A stretch of 47,248 bases of DNA. Source: Lactiplantibacillus daoliensis. GTDB taxonomy: Bacteria > Bacillota > Bacilli > Lactobacillales > Lactobacillaceae. The stretch covers positions 1 to 47,248 of the forward strand of contig NZ_BJDH01000012.1 of assembly GCF_005405005.1 (NCBI RefSeq). The letters run 5' to 3'. Made by a program: the position numbers and the translations under genes. The notes beneath the pieces were generated by a model, which saw only the letters and a list, made by a program, of their open reading frames with translations, ran no database searches and was not told the origin of the DNA. Positions within the stretch are counted from its first letter, which is position 1. The number at the start of each line of letters is the position of its first letter. Below, piece after piece: positions 35,919 to 44,663 of this stretch.

Positions 35919-36015
35919 CAATACTAAGGGCTCTAGAGCAAACGTGTTGGCGGCAACTCGGCTTGACTCGGGACCAACTTTAAAATTTTACATCTTCGAA
36001 GGAGATCGAATAGTT

Positions 36016-36282
36016 ATGGAAAAGAAAGATTTTCACGTAATCGCAGACACAGGTATCCATGCACGTCCCGCTACTTTATTGGTACAATCAGCAAGTAAGT
36101 TCAACTCAGAAATTACGTTGCAATACCAAGACAAGTCAGTAAACTTGAAGTCCATCATGGGTGTTATGTCACTCGGTGTTGGTAAAGATGCAGACGTTAC
36201 TATTTCAGCTGAAGGCGCTGACGAAGCAGATGCTGTCGCAGCTTTAGCTGATACTATGAAGAAAGAAGGCTTATCTGAATAA
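36016..36282 (+). CDS. ptsH: phosphocarrier protein HPr, 88 aa
   Basis: HPr takes phosphate from Enzyme I and passes it to the sugar-specific EIIA proteins. His15 lies in TGIHARPAT, and Ser46 in [11 protein letters not shown] is the HPr kinase site that links it to CcpA-dependent catabolite repression. The ATG at 36016 follows GAAGGAGA. Its stop overlaps the ATG of ptsI. Confidence 0.98.
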   Translation: MEKKDFHVIADTGIHARPATLLVQSASKFNSEITLQYQDKSVNLKSIMGVMSLGVGKDADVTISAEGADEADAVAALADTMKKEGLSE

Positions 36283-38012
36283 TGGCTGAAAAGGTACTCA
36301 AGGGAATCGCGGCCAGTGATGGTATTGCGATTGCTAAGGCCTATATGCTAGTTGATCCAGATTTGTCATTCGAAAAGACGACGGTTTCAGATATTGATGC
36401 CGAAATCAAGAAGTTACATGACGCTTTTGATGCTTCTAAGGCTGAATTGCAAGTTATCAAAGAAAAAGCAACTCAAAGCTTAGGTGCCGAAGAAGCGGAA
36501 GTTTTTGAAGCTCATATCACTATTTTATCTGACCCCGAAATGTTAGGACAAATTGAAGGCAAGATTAAGGATGATAAAGTCAATGCTGAAGAAGCTTTGA
36601 AGGAAGTTACTGATACTTTCATCTCAATGTTCGAAGCAATGACGGATAATGCATATATGCAAGAACGTGCAGGCGATATTCGCGATGTGACGAAGCGTGT
36701 TATGAGCCACTTGTTAGGGGTTACCTTACCAAGTCCCGCATTAATCGATTCCGAAGTTATCGTGGTCGCTCATGATTTGACACCTAGTGACACGGCTCAA
36801 TTGGACCGTAAGTTCGTTAAAGGTTTCATCACCGATATCGGTGGACGGACAAGTCACTCAGCAATCATGTCACGGACGCTTGAAATTCCAGCTGTTGTTG
36901 GCTCTGAAACAGCAACAACTGACATTAAAGCCGGTACGACGGTTATTCTTGATGGGATTAATGGTGAAGCGTTAGTTGCACCTACTGATGCTGAAATCAG
37001 TGACTATCAACAAAAAGCCAAGGATTTTGCTGCTCAAAAGGCCGAATGGGACAAGCTCAAGAACGAAGCCACCGTTTCTAAAGACGGTAAGCACTTCGAA
37101 TTGGCTTCAAACATTGGGACACCTGACGACATGGATGGCGTTTTAGACGCTGGTTCAGAAGCCGTTGGGTTGTTCCGGTCAGAATTCTTGTATATGAATA
37201 GCGCCGAATTACCTGATGAAGACACCCAATTCGAAGCCTATAAAAAGGTTGTCGAAGGGATGCAGGGTAAGCCAGTGATCGTCCGGACCATGGATATTGG
37301 TGGGGACAAGCATTTACCATACTTGCCACTTCCCGATGAAATGAACCCATTCTTGGGATATCGTGCCATTCGGATCTCACTTGATCGTGATGATATTTTC
37401 CGGACCCAATTACGGGCGTTACTCCGGGCATCGCATTATGGTCAATTACGGATTATGTTCCCAATGATTGCTACCTTGGATGAATTCCGCCAAGCTAAGG
37501 CCATCTTCGAAGAAGAAAAGGCCAAATTAGTTAAAGCGGGCACCCCAGTTGCGGATGATATCAAGCTAGGTATTATGATTGAAATCCCAGCCGCTGCCAT
37601 CTTAGCTGATCAATTTGCTAAGGAAGTTGATTTCTTTAGTATTGGGACCAACGACTTGATTCAATATTCGTTTGCTGCTGATCGTGGTAACGAACGTGTT
37701 TCATACTTGTATCAACCATACAACCCATCGTTGTTGCGTTTGATCAAGCATGTTATCGACGCTGCTCACGCAAATGGCCGCATTGCGGGCATGTGTGGTG
37801 AGGTTGCCGGTGATCAAGTTGCCGTGCCATTATTGATGGGCCTAGGCCTAGATGAATTCTCAATGAGCTCAACTTCAGTATTGAAGACCCGTTCATTGAT
37901 GAAGACCATCGACACTAAGGAAATGGCTAAGTTAGCAGACAAAGCCCTTAACGAATGTGTCACTAATGAAGAAGTTAAAGAATTAGTTGAAAAGAACGTT
38001 TTCGGTAAGTAA
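36282..38012 (+). CDS. ptsI: PTS Enzyme I (PEP-protein phosphotransferase), 576 aa
   Basis: Enzyme I autophosphorylates from PEP at a His in [12 protein letters not shown] (about residue 192) and phosphorylates HPr. The PEP-binding C-terminal domain has [46 protein letters not shown] and the Cys region [12 protein letters not shown]. ptsHI is an overlapping two-gene operon (TAATG) that ends at a terminator. Confidence 0.98.
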   Translation: MAEKVLKGIAASDGIAIAKAYMLVDPDLSFEKTTVSDIDAEIKKLHDAFDASKAELQVIKEKATQSLGAEEAEVFEAHITILSDPEMLGQIEGKIKDDKVNAEEALKEVTDTFISMFEAMTDNAYMQERAGDIRDVTKRVMSHLLGVTLPSPALIDSEVIVVAHDLTPSDTAQLDRKFVKGFITDIGGRTSHSAIMSRTLEIPAVVGSETATTDIKAGTTVILDGINGEALVAPTDAEISDYQQKAKDFAAQKAEWDKLKNEATVSKDGKHFELASNIGTPDDMDGVLDAGSEAVGLFRSEFLYMNSAELPDEDTQFEAYKKVVEGMQGKPVIVRTMDIGGDKHLPYLPLPDEMNPFLGYRAIRISLDRDDIFRTQLRALLRASHYGQLRIMFPMIATLDEFRQAKAIFEEEKAKLVKAGTPVADDIKLGIMIEIPAAAILADQFAKEVDFFSIGTNDLIQYSFAADRGNERVSYLYQPYNPSLLRLIKHVIDAAHANGRIAGMCGEVAGDQVAVPLLMGLGLDEFSMSSTSVLKTRSLMKTIDTKEMAKLADKALNECVTNEEVKELVEKNVFGK

Positions 38013-38023
38013 ACGTCTTTATC

Positions 38024-38059
38024 AAAGAGGTGGGTCTTCAGTGATCTGCCTCTTTTTTT
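38024..38059 (+). terminator. terminator of ptsHI
   Basis: AAAGAGGTGGGTC pairs with GATCTGCCTCTTT, with G-U pairs, around a TTCAGT loop, followed by T residues. Confidence 0.82.
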
Positions 38060-38143
38060 ACATAAAATTGCCATGAGAAACGGCCAAAGTTTGAACTATG
38101 TCAGATGTTGTCACAGGGAACTCTTAATTTATCTTAAGATTAT

Positions 38144-38172
38144 TTGCAACTCCGATACCGAACCAATATAAT
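38144..38172 (+). promoter_or_regulatory. promoter of the glycolipid synthesis genes
   Basis: TTGCAA (38144-38149), 17 bp, TATAAT (38167-38172). A second TATAAT follows nine bases later. It lies 120 bp before the glycosyltransferase GTG start. Confidence 0.65.
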
Positions 38173-38293
38173 TGTTATAATTAATTATTGAGACTGGATG
38201 AACTGCGCTCAATCAGGTGGACTTAAGGACTGATTGAAGCAACGAGCGCTAACAGTGTGTCAGTTAGTGGTCGGAAATAAAGGGAGAATCTAC

Positions 38294-39469
38294 GTGAATA
38301 TCGGGATATTTACAGATACGTACTATCCACAAGTGAGTGGGGTAGCAACGTCAATCAAAGTGTTGCGTAATCAACTCGAACGGGCTGGCCATCAAGTGTA
38401 TATCTTTACGACCACTGATCCGCACGTTGATAAGAATATTTATGAACGGAATATTTTTCGGTTCACGAGTATTCCTTTCGTGTCATTTACTGATCGTCGA
38501 ATTGCGGTGCGTGGCTTATTTAAAGCTTATCAGGTCGCTAAAGATCTGGGCTTAGATATTGTGCATACTCAAACGGAATTCTCGATGGGCATGATTGGTA
38601 AGTTCGTGGCCAAGCAACTCAAAATTCCATGTATTCACACTTATCACACCATGTACGAAGATTATCTGCACTACATTGCAAATGGCAAATTGTTGAAGCC
38701 TTATCATGTTAAAGAAGCCACGCGGGCCTACTGTTACCATCTGAATGGCGTCGTGGCGCCAAGTCATCGGGTTTCTAATACGCTTAAAGGCTATGGGGTG
38801 AAAGCACCGGTTCGAATTATTCCCACCGGGATTGACATTAATCAGTATGAGCAGACTCCGGATGGTGACTATCGTGAAAAATTAGGTTATGCGCCTGAGA
38901 CGCCGGTTTTGCTCTCGTTGAGCCGCTTGGCCTATGAAAAAAACATTCATGAAGTGATTGCGGCTTTGCCAAAGGTAATTGAACAGGTTCCAACCGTGCA
39001 ACTTTGTATCGTCGGTGATGGGCCGGCCAGAGAAACGTTGGAAAACCAAGTGAAAGATGCCGGGCTGAGCGAACACGTTCAGTTTACTGGCGAAATTGAT
39101 AACGATGAAGTGTACAATTATTATCAAATGGCCGATCTATTTGTTTCTGCGTCCAATTCAGAGTCACAAGGGTTGACGTATATTGAAGCCATGGCAGCGG
39201 GATTAAAGACGGTCGTAGCTTCAAGTCCTTACACAGATCAGCTTTTAGATGATCCTTCGTTAGGGACGACTTTTAGTAGTGAACGGACCTTGGTACAGGA
39301 TGTTATCCGTTATTTGCAGCATCCACATGCCTTTGATGATCCGAAGCCACGGCAGAAGAAACTGTATCAAATTTCAGCTGAATATTTTGGTAAACAGGTC
39401 ATCAATTATTATCAAGATGTCCAGTTGGCCTACTCGGAAACGAATAAGTCTGCGAATATCAGCGATTAA
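38294..39469 (+). CDS. GT4 glycosyltransferase, probable monoglucosyl-diacylglycerol synthase, 391 aa
   Basis: A GT-B fold retaining enzyme. The N-terminus NIGIFTDTYYPQVSGVATSI and HTQTEFSMGMIG are typical of diacylglycerol glucosyltransferases such as BgsB/LafA. The UDP-sugar site contains LSLSRLAYEKNIHEVI and SNSESQGLTYIEAMAAG, the E-x7-E motif of GT4. The gene order with the next GT matches the bgsB-bgsA/lafA-lafB pair known in other Firmicutes. It probably makes the first step of the lipoteichoic acid glycolipid anchor. A GTG start is chosen because AAAGGGAGA lies before it. Confidence 0.82.
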   Translation: MNIGIFTDTYYPQVSGVATSIKVLRNQLERAGHQVYIFTTTDPHVDKNIYERNIFRFTSIPFVSFTDRRIAVRGLFKAYQVAKDLGLDIVHTQTEFSMGMIGKFVAKQLKIPCIHTYHTMYEDYLHYIANGKLLKPYHVKEATRAYCYHLNGVVAPSHRVSNTLKGYGVKAPVRIIPTGIDINQYEQTPDGDYREKLGYAPETPVLLSLSRLAYEKNIHEVIAALPKVIEQVPTVQLCIVGDGPARETLENQVKDAGLSEHVQFTGEIDNDEVYNYYQMADLFVSASNSESQGLTYIEAMAAGLKTVVASSPYTDQLLDDPSLGTTFSSERTLVQDVIRYLQHPHAFDDPKPRQKKLYQISAEYFGKQVINYYQDVQLAYSETNKSANISD

Positions 39470-39480
39470 GGGGACGAAAT

Positions 39481-40503
39481 ATGTTAAACATCACCATGTT
39501 TTCGAAGGCTGACTCTGTCAAGGGTCAAGGAGTTGGTAGTGCGTATTTGGAATTAATGCGGCTATTACAAACACATTGGCAGGATGAGTTCAACATCAAG
39601 ATCAACCGTTATGGGCGTTCCGCGATTTCCCATTATCATACGGTGAATCCAATGTTTTACCTGTCGACATTTATGCCAAATCGGGGTCGAAAGATTGGTT
39701 ATGTCCATTTTTTGCCGGAAACACTGGAAGGTAGTTTGAAGTTACCTAAGCCATTCCAAGCGATTTTTAATCGTTATCTGATTTCCTTTTACAAGCGGAT
39801 GGATCATATCGTGGTAGTCAATCCGACCTTTATTCCTAAGCTAGAAGCTTATAATATCAGTCGTGCGGACGTGACTTATATTCCGAACTTTGTTAGCAAA
39901 CGTGAATTTTATGAAATGACTAAAAAGAAACAGTTACAATTGCGACAAAAATATGGCTACGATCAGGACAAGTTTATGATTCTTGGGACTGGTCAGATTC
40001 AAGATCGGAAAGGTGTGCCAGATTTTATCGAACTTGCTCGCCGTAACCCAGATATTCAATTTGTCTGGGCAGGTGGGTTCTCATTCGGTCGGATTACGGA
40101 CGGGTATCAAGAATTAAAACAAGTTGTTGATAATCCACCGGCAAACCTATCTTTCCCTGGAATTGTTGATCGTGAAAAGTTAGTTGATTACTATAATATG
40201 GCGGATTTATTCTTGCTGCCCTCGTATAATGAGCTCTTTCCAATGTCTGTGCTGGAAGCCTTCAGTTGTGGGACGCCGGTTTTGCTGCGAGATTTGGACT
40301 TGTATCGGGCAATTATTGATGGTTATTACCAAGCTGCAAGTGACGTTGATGATATGCAGAAGCAGATTGATCATTTACGCGATAATCCAGCGGGAATGCA
40401 ATTCTTGCATGATAAGGCAGTCTTGGCGTCAAAAGATTATTCAGAAGAACGGTTGGCACGAATCTGGCATGACTTTTATCTACAACAAGCAAAAGAGGGG
40501 TAG
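39481..40503 (+). CDS. GT4 glycosyltransferase, probable diglucosyl-diacylglycerol synthase, 340 aa
   Basis: The second sugar transferase of the glycolipid pathway. MLNITMFSKADSVKGQGVGSAYLELM is characteristic of the CpoA/LafB/BgsA group. The donor site has LGTGQIQDRKGVPDFIELAR and PSYNELFPMSVLEAFSCG. The gene lies 11 bp after the first transferase and 2 bp before the flippase-like gene, so they form an operon. Predicted product: glucosyl-glucosyl-diacylglycerol, the LTA anchor. Confidence 0.82.
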   Translation: MLNITMFSKADSVKGQGVGSAYLELMRLLQTHWQDEFNIKINRYGRSAISHYHTVNPMFYLSTFMPNRGRKIGYVHFLPETLEGSLKLPKPFQAIFNRYLISFYKRMDHIVVVNPTFIPKLEAYNISRADVTYIPNFVSKREFYEMTKKKQLQLRQKYGYDQDKFMILGTGQIQDRKGVPDFIELARRNPDIQFVWAGGFSFGRITDGYQELKQVVDNPPANLSFPGIVDREKLVDYYNMADLFLLPSYNELFPMSVLEAFSCGTPVLLRDLDLYRAIIDGYYQAASDVDDMQKQIDHLRDNPAGMQFLHDKAVLASKDYSEERLARIWHDFYLQQAKEG

Positions 40504-40505
40504 CC

Positions 40506-41546
40506 ATGACTAGAAAAAATGTGTGGTCATTGCTGGTCATGGTGTTACTCGGGGTAGGGATTTCATGGTACTCCTTGCGTAATGTCAATATCAGTAACAT
40601 GATGACCGATATTGCACAACTCAATTGGTGGTGGCTGCTGGTGGCCCTCGGCTGTGTCGGCCTGTATTTTGGGCTAGAAGCAGTTGTCGTGCAAAAGTTC
40701 GTCCGACACCGCTACAAGCACTATTCATTCCGTAGCGCACTGCGCGTACCATTAGCGGAACAATTATTTAACGGGATCACGCCATTTTCTTCGGGTGGAC
40801 AACCCGCGCAAATCTTTGTGATGGCCCAATCAGGAATTGATGCAGGTCGGGCGAGCTCTGTGGCATTGATGAAATTCGTGGTCTTTCAAGCAATGGTCGT
40901 GCTGAATTTCTTGTTTGCAATGTTAATTGGGTTTAATTACTTAGCGGCCAAGTTAAGTTATTTGTCCCTATACGTCTTTTTTGGCTTTCTAATTCATTTT
41001 GCCGTCATTGTTGGCTTATTGTTGGTGATGTACTGGTATAATTTCACAAAGCGAGCCGTGAAAGTCGTGTTAATTCCGGTCGGTTGGTTCATGAAAGCTG
41101 AACGGTTCGGAAAATTACAAGCAAATATTAGTGAAAAAATCGACTCATTTTACGAAGAGAGTCTGCGGATGACCAAAGATTGGCGAATGCTGCTGGAAGT
41201 CAGTGTGATCACATTCCTGCAACTGCTGTTCTACTACCTGATTCCGTATTTTATCATGCGGGCAATGGGGTATACTGGCATCAATGTCATCATGGTGACC
41301 AGCCTGAACGTGCTGATTTTCTTGGTCACGTCGCTCTTTCCAATCCCAGGTGGTGCCGGTGGTGCCGAGTTTGGATTTACTGAACTCTTTGCCAAGTTTA
41401 TTCCGAGTCATAGTAAGTTGATTTTGGCCATGTTAATTTGGCGAATTTTGACTTACTATTTAGGCCTGTTTTTGGGGATGATTGCGATGGCCATGCGACC
41501 AGAAAAAGCTGAAGAAATTAAGGTCGACGAGCTATCGGAAAAATAA
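40506..41546 (+). CDS. flippase-like/LPG synthase transmembrane-domain protein, 346 aa
   Basis: A polytopic membrane protein with about eight hydrophobic segments, of the UPF0104 family that corresponds to the N-terminal flippase part of MprF. Family blocks are LRVPLAEQLFNGITPFSSGGQPAQIF and FPIPGGAGGAEFGFTELFAKFIP. The aminoacyltransferase domain of MprF is absent. Given its operon with the glycolipid synthases, it may move the glycolipid across the membrane; this is inference. Confidence 0.82.
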   Translation: MTRKNVWSLLVMVLLGVGISWYSLRNVNISNMMTDIAQLNWWWLLVALGCVGLYFGLEAVVVQKFVRHRYKHYSFRSALRVPLAEQLFNGITPFSSGGQPAQIFVMAQSGIDAGRASSVALMKFVVFQAMVVLNFLFAMLIGFNYLAAKLSYLSLYVFFGFLIHFAVIVGLLLVMYWYNFTKRAVKVVLIPVGWFMKAERFGKLQANISEKIDSFYEESLRMTKDWRMLLEVSVITFLQLLFYYLIPYFIMRAMGYTGINVIMVTSLNVLIFLVTSLFPIPGGAGGAEFGFTELFAKFIPSHSKLILAMLIWRILTYYLGLFLGMIAMAMRPEKAEEIKVDELSEK

Positions 41547-41550
41547 GCAG

Positions 41551-41582
41551 GAAGCGCTAGCGAGCAGCCGGCGCTTTTTAAT
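41551..41582 (+). terminator. weak hairpin terminator
   Basis: AAGCGC and GCGCTT bracket an inner region, followed by T residues, just before the next gene. Read-through to the carboxypeptidase gene is likely. Confidence 0.55.
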
Positions 41583-41604
41583 TAGTCAAAAGGGAATGAT
41601 TTAG

Positions 41605-42837
41605 GTGAAATTAGGGGAAAAACGAGTCTGGTTAGGATTTCTGGCGATAATTATTGGGTTAAGTGCGGTTACTTTGACTGCCAGTGCGAGCGGTGATCCG
41701 GCCAATGAGCTGAAAGCGGCCTACATTGTCGATGCCGATACCGGGCAAGCCGTGTATGCGGATCATGCGGAGACTAAGCTGCCGATTGCGTCGTTAAGTA
41801 AGTTGATGACGCTTGATTTGGTCGTGCATGCGGTTAAAAGTGGTCAAATTAAGTGGACAGATAATGTTCCGATTAGCGATCAGGTTCGTAAGCTGGCTGA
41901 GAGTGCCACCTTGTCAACGATGCCAATGGCTGAACACGACAAGTTCACGGTTAAGGAGCTGTTCGCGGCCACTTTAGTTGGGTCTTCAAATAGTAGCGCA
42001 ATCGCACTTGGTGAGTTAGTTGGCGGCAGTAACGCTAAGTTTATTCAATTGATGAATAAACAGGCTAAGTGCTGGCAACTTGAGGCTCATTTTGTTAGTG
42101 CTTCGGGGCTGGATAATACCGATTTAACGAAATATCACTATAACTTGCCAGGAACTAGTGATCAGGCTCAAAATTTGGTCTCTGCGCACGCAATTACGAC
42201 GGTTGCAAGACATTTATTGCGGGATGATCCAGAAGTGATTACGATTGCGAACCAAGCCGCTGTCAAAGTTCGTAATTACCGTGTGCCGACGTCAGTTAAA
42301 ATTCTTAAAGGGCAGTCGGAATATGATGCCACGGTCCCAGTGGATGGGTTAAAAACGGGTTATACCGCGAAGGCGGGGGCTTGTCTAGTGGCGACCTTCA
42401 AACAGGGTGGTCATCGGATGATTGCAACCACCCTAGGCGGCGCATGGCAGTACAGTGCGAGCGCAAACTTGCGAGCCCAAGTTCAACAGCAGGAGCGTTA
42501 TCAACGGATTACGCCAGCAACTATTGACTATCAGATTCCTGGAACCAGTACTAAGGTGAAATTGATGGCGAAGACGGTCCAACGACGCTGGGTGAATGTT
42601 CGGCAACCGTTACAACAAACTGAAGTTCCGGTTTTACCGTTAAAGGCGAGTCAACCGAATTATTTAGGCAAACGGATGACGGTGATGCAGTTGCGGTTAA
42701 CCGATCCGACCGCTGGCACGATGACAACTGTGGATTATGTCACGGCCCATGCTCATGCATTACCTGGCCCAATGCAGTTGGCGACTACGGTGAAAACTAG
42801 TGCGCGGATTCAATCGTTGCTGCCAGTTGAATACTAA
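41605..42837 (+). CDS. dacA: D-alanyl-D-alanine carboxypeptidase (S11, PBP5 type), 410 aa
   Basis: A penicillin-binding protein that trims the terminal D-Ala of peptidoglycan stem peptides. A signal peptide (WLGFLAIIIGLSAVTLTASAS) precedes the catalytic domain. The three motifs are SxxK (SLSK, residues 63-66), SxN (S127-S128-N129) and KTG (250-252). A PBP5 C-terminal beta-domain follows. I see no strong amphipathic C-terminal anchor helix, so the protein may be held by an uncleaved signal or released. A GTG start is used. It may belong to the glycolipid operon. Confidence 0.9.
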   Translation: MKLGEKRVWLGFLAIIIGLSAVTLTASASGDPANELKAAYIVDADTGQAVYADHAETKLPIASLSKLMTLDLVVHAVKSGQIKWTDNVPISDQVRKLAESATLSTMPMAEHDKFTVKELFAATLVGSSNSSAIALGELVGGSNAKFIQLMNKQAKCWQLEAHFVSASGLDNTDLTKYHYNLPGTSDQAQNLVSAHAITTVARHLLRDDPEVITIANQAAVKVRNYRVPTSVKILKGQSEYDATVPVDGLKTGYTAKAGACLVATFKQGGHRMIATTLGGAWQYSASANLRAQVQQQERYQRITPATIDYQIPGTSTKVKLMAKTVQRRWVNVRQPLQQTEVPVLPLKASQPNYLGKRMTVMQLRLTDPTAGTMTTVDYVTAHAHALPGPMQLATTVKTSARIQSLLPVEY

Positions 42838-42894
42838 AAAATCACGTTAACTCACTTGCATCTGATCTGCAGCGTGAATTAACGTGATTTTTTT
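42836..42894. terminator. bidirectional terminator
   Basis: AATCACGTTAA pairs with TTAACGTGATT with A and T runs on both sides. It serves both converging genes. Confidence 0.85.
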
Positions 42895-42906
42895 GTTGTT
42901 CAGAAG

Positions 42907-44091
42907 TTAGTGTTGATTGGCGGGGTCATGGATATAGGCCGTCAAGCGATCCATCGCTTTTTGCAATTTTTCCATGCTAGCAGCATAGCTGAGTCGAACA
43001 TAGCCTTCGCCTTCAGCACCGAAGCCCGTCCCAGGAATAATTGCCAAATGGTTTTTACGTGCTAAATCTTTACAGAAGGCCATCGAGTCTTGTTCGTAGC
43101 CCGCGGGTATTTTAGCAAAAATATAGAACGCACCAGTTGGGCGAGCAATCTTGAAGCCCAGACCGTTCATGACCTTATAAACGAAGTCACGGCGCTTTTG
43201 ATATTCAGCACGCATTGGCAATGCATCGTCCATGCCGTTTGCCAAAGCCTCAATCCCAGCCTTTTGGGCGATGGTTGTTGCGGCGGTGACGAAATACTGA
43301 TGAACTTTCTTCATCTGTGCCGTTAATTCCTTCGAGGCAAATAGGAAGCCGATTCGCCAGCCGGTCATTGCGTGTGACTTAGAAAGGCCGTTGATCAAAA
43401 TTGTTTCGTCAGGCAGGTAGTTTGCAATTGAGACATGGTCACTGCCATATGTTAGTTCACTATAGATTTCATCAGAAACGACCCACAAGTTGTGGCGCTT
43501 GAAGCAGGCAGCTAATGCCTTAACTTCATCGGCGACATAGGTGACCCCAGTCGGGTTGTTCGGGTAGTTCAAGACGATGCCTTTAAAATGTTCATCGGGA
43601 TGGGCAGCAATGAAGTCGTCAACCATCTTCGGGGTGATGACAAAATCGTTGACGCCAGTGTCCATAAAGAGTGGGGTGGCACGGGCTTCCTGAATGATCG
43701 GAATGTACGCCGGGAAGATTGGCGAGGGGATGATGATGGCATCGCCAGGATTACAGATGGTCGTTAAGGCGGTGGCAATGGCTTCAGTTGCACCGACAGT
43801 GACTAACACTTGGTCTTCAGGGTCATAATGATTGCCGTACTTTTTAGCTTGGAAATTCGCGGCTGCTTGACGTAGCTCAAGTAAGCCGGCCATCCCAGTG
43901 TAGTGTGAAAAGTTTTGATCAATGGCTTCTTTAGCAGCAGCTTTGACATGTTCAGGTGTATTGAAATCCGGTTCGCCGAGTGTTAATTTGACCATGTCAG
44001 GAATTGCACTGACTTCTTCGTCGAATTGACGAATCGTTGAAACTTGAATTTGAGCAATGGTATCGTTGAGATCATCTCTAAATAGTGTCAT
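42907..44091 (-). CDS. araT: class I/II aminotransferase (AraT/PatA type), 394 aa
   Basis: A PLP enzyme that transaminates amino acids. The cofactor Lys238 lies in NGLSKSHAMTGWRIGF, with Asp207 in VVSDEIYSELTYG and NYPNNPTGV near 175-182. The N-terminus SxIRQFDEEVSAIPDMVKLTLGEPDF is typical of the Lactobacillus/Lactococcus AraT and PatA group. It probably acts on aromatic or branched-chain amino acids, giving keto acids that HicD could reduce. The ATG at 44091 follows AAAGGAG; a start further upstream in frame is not family-like. Confidence 0.88.
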   Translation of the reverse strand: MTLFRDDLNDTIAQIQVSTIRQFDEEVSAIPDMVKLTLGEPDFNTPEHVKAAAKEAIDQNFSHYTGMAGLLELRQAAANFQAKKYGNHYDPEDQVLVTVGATEAIATALTTICNPGDAIIIPSPIFPAYIPIIQEARATPLFMDTGVNDFVITPKMVDDFIAAHPDEHFKGIVLNYPNNPTGVTYVADEVKALAACFKRHNLWVVSDEIYSELTYGSDHVSIANYLPDETILINGLSKSHAMTGWRIGFLFASKELTAQMKKVHQYFVTAATTIAQKAGIEALANGMDDALPMRAEYQKRRDFVYKVMNGLGFKIARPTGAFYIFAKIPAGYEQDSMAFCKDLARKNHLAIIPGTGFGAEGEGYVRLSYAASMEKLQKAMDRLTAYIHDPANQH

Positions 44092-44283
44092 GATCAGGAC
44101 TCCTTTTATATTTTTATAACTTGTCTTAATTTTATCACAACTAAGACCCGACAAAGCGGGACATTGCGGTATAATTGACTTGGGAAAAATTAGGGTAAAA
44201 CGGGGCTTTATATTAAAAAGGCGTGTTATTAGTCCCATTTTTTGCTAGAATAAAAACAAAACTTAAGGAGCGAGATTATTATA

Positions 44284-44520
44284 ATGGAAAAATCTGAATT
44301 ATCTGCAATTCTCAAACGACTCGAAGCAATGCGGACGACGGAAGCTGCTGAGGTCCAATCACGGCGCTTTGAAAAAGAAGGCGTTGAACGTGGTCAAGTC
44401 GCTTACGACCCCGCTACCTCAACTTATACTTTACAAGAGTTCAATCCAGACCAAACTTTTGAATTTGATAACATCGATTTAGTTGCGATTGAACTATACG
44501 ATTTGTTAACGGACAATTAA
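44284..44520 (+). CDS. YkuJ-like protein (DUF1797), 78 aa
   Basis: A small soluble protein whose pattern (LSAILKRLEAMRTTEAAEVQSRRFEKEG, then a strand and EFDNIDLVAIELYDLL) matches B. subtilis YkuJ of the DUF1797 family. Function unknown. It is transcribed away from the aminotransferase gene and toward ltaS, which starts 143 bp downstream under its own promoter. Confidence 0.82.
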   Translation: MEKSELSAILKRLEAMRTTEAAEVQSRRFEKEGVERGQVAYDPATSTYTLQEFNPDQTFEFDNIDLVAIELYDLLTDN

Positions 44521-44583
44521 CATTTCCGCCAATTAGATATTTTATAGACTGGTCCATATTATGCGTTGAAACTTGAAGAATTG

Positions 44584-44631
44584 TTGAAGAATTCTTCAAG
44601 AGATTGCGATTTAGCACTCAACCGTTATAAT
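44584..44631 (+). promoter_or_regulatory. ltaS promoter with upstream palindrome
   Basis: TTGCGA (44604-44609), 16 bp, TATAAT (44626-44631). Immediately upstream is the perfect 16-bp palindrome TTGAAGAATTCTTCAA (44584-44599), and its half-site TTGAAGAATT also occurs 11 bp further upstream, giving a direct repeat. A regulator-binding site controlling ltaS is likely. Confidence 0.6.
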
Positions 44632-44663
44632 ATGGATTTGTTAATAGCAATGACGGAGGAATT

